Below, piece by piece: positions 63,697 through 64,000 of a DNA stretch of 64,000 nucleotides. Position 1 is the first letter of the stretch. Each line of letters begins with the position of its first letter. The DNA lies in NCBI GenBank assembly GCA_965243095.1, contig OZ251530.1, forward strand, positions 682,001 to 746,000, read 5' to 3'. This DNA is from VXYL01 sp965243095. GTDB lineage: Bacteria > Pseudomonadota > Gammaproteobacteria > Pseudomonadales > Azotimanducaceae. A model generated the notes under the pieces. That model did no database searches. It worked only from the letters and a program-made list of their open reading frames with translations, and was not told where the DNA came from. The translations under genes and the position numbers were made by a program.

Positions 63697-64000
63697 CCTC
63701 GCTCGGCTGGGACAGCCGCCGGCCCTCTGGGTTCGGGATTACATCCCCAAGCACGCGGGTGGTGCTGTCTGGAAGCCCGCCCTTTTCCGCCTGTAACAGC
63801 TCCAACATGCACGCCCTTATCTGGTAGTCCTCAGACTGTAGCTTGTCCCTATCGAAGAAAAGGAGAACGAGGAAGCCAAAGGACGCAAGCACGAGGGGCC
63901 CACATGCGATTGCGACCAGCCACGTCGGCGGGTCGTCGCTGTACGTCGTCGCAAGTACCGCGCAAGGGACGGTGACGATGGCGCAAAGCCACAGTGCCGG
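63650..64000 (-). CDS. Partial membrane protein of unknown function (start beyond window)
   Basis: The frame is open from the right edge to a stop at 63650. Two hydrophobic segments are seen (WLCAIVTVPCAVLATT and WLVAIACGPLVLASFGFLVLLFF), followed by a cytoplasmic tail DRDKLQSEDYQIRACMLELL. The N-terminus lies outside the window. It overlaps the small gene at 63352 by 47 bases. The family is unknown. Confidence 0.55.
   Translation of the reverse strand, partial: PALWLCAIVTVPCAVLATTYSDDPPTWLVAIACGPLVLASFGFLVLLFFDRDKLQSEDYQIRACMLELLQAEKGGLPDSTTRVLGDVIPNPEGRRLSQPSEDDHDRAACVLVHLQR

Overview
The window is 64 kb of G+C-rich bacterial chromosome. It most resembles a gammaproteobacterium, because it carries the segment mnmG-rsmG-parA-parB-atpI-atpBEFHAGDC in the order known near the origin in Pseudomonas-like genomes, all read on the minus strand. 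No rRNA, tRNA or CRISPR array was seen. The species cannot be named from sequence alone.

1-23 kb is mostly single-copy metabolic and housekeeping genes with some mobile or defence genes. It holds the N-terminal two thirds of a large SNF2 helicase, a membrane protein, a PQQ/cytochrome c dehydrogenase, an AAA+ ATPase, an aldo/keto reductase, a 2-hydroxyacid dehydrogenase, an orphan adenine/cytosine-N4 methyltransferase, a VOC dioxygenase and a CbbQ/NorQ-CbbO/NorD pair. A minus-strand run follows (DUF169, gamma carbonic anhydrase, purT, gap, yajQ, a PIN protein and a small partner), then def-fmt and a DUF4143 ATPase.

23-34 kb holds the complete F1Fo ATP synthase operon and parAB. The c subunit gene carries a repeat-built C-terminal tail not found on ordinary c subunits. 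Two genes, one coding for an ImmA-like protein with a ruined metal site, sit between atpI and parB.

34-59.7 kb is an accessory island wedged between parA and rsmG. It contains a P-loop ATPase with a membrane partner, an MBL hydrolase, a DUF1330-haloalkane dehalogenase fusion, a cut-down DNA methylase, several ATPase remnants, an AAA_15-type ATPase with a PD-(D/E)XK-like partner, an operon of PLD-SNF2 helicase, Eco57I-type methylase and DprA-like protein, a nucleotidyltransferase, a type II restriction-modification pair bracketed by two paralogous AAA+ ATPases, an NHL-repeat protein and a carboxypeptidase-regulatory-domain protein. Decayed copies of neighbouring genes show repeated duplication and loss.

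59.7-64 kb returns to rsmG and mnmG, then a DUF433/DUF5615 toxin-antitoxin-like pair and two small unrecognised genes, the last cut by the window end.

Short palindromic or direct repeats recur through the window. Some lie between genes (20.0, 23.0 and 50.2 kb), and others are inserted in frame inside proteins (fmt and the gene at 57-59.7 kb).
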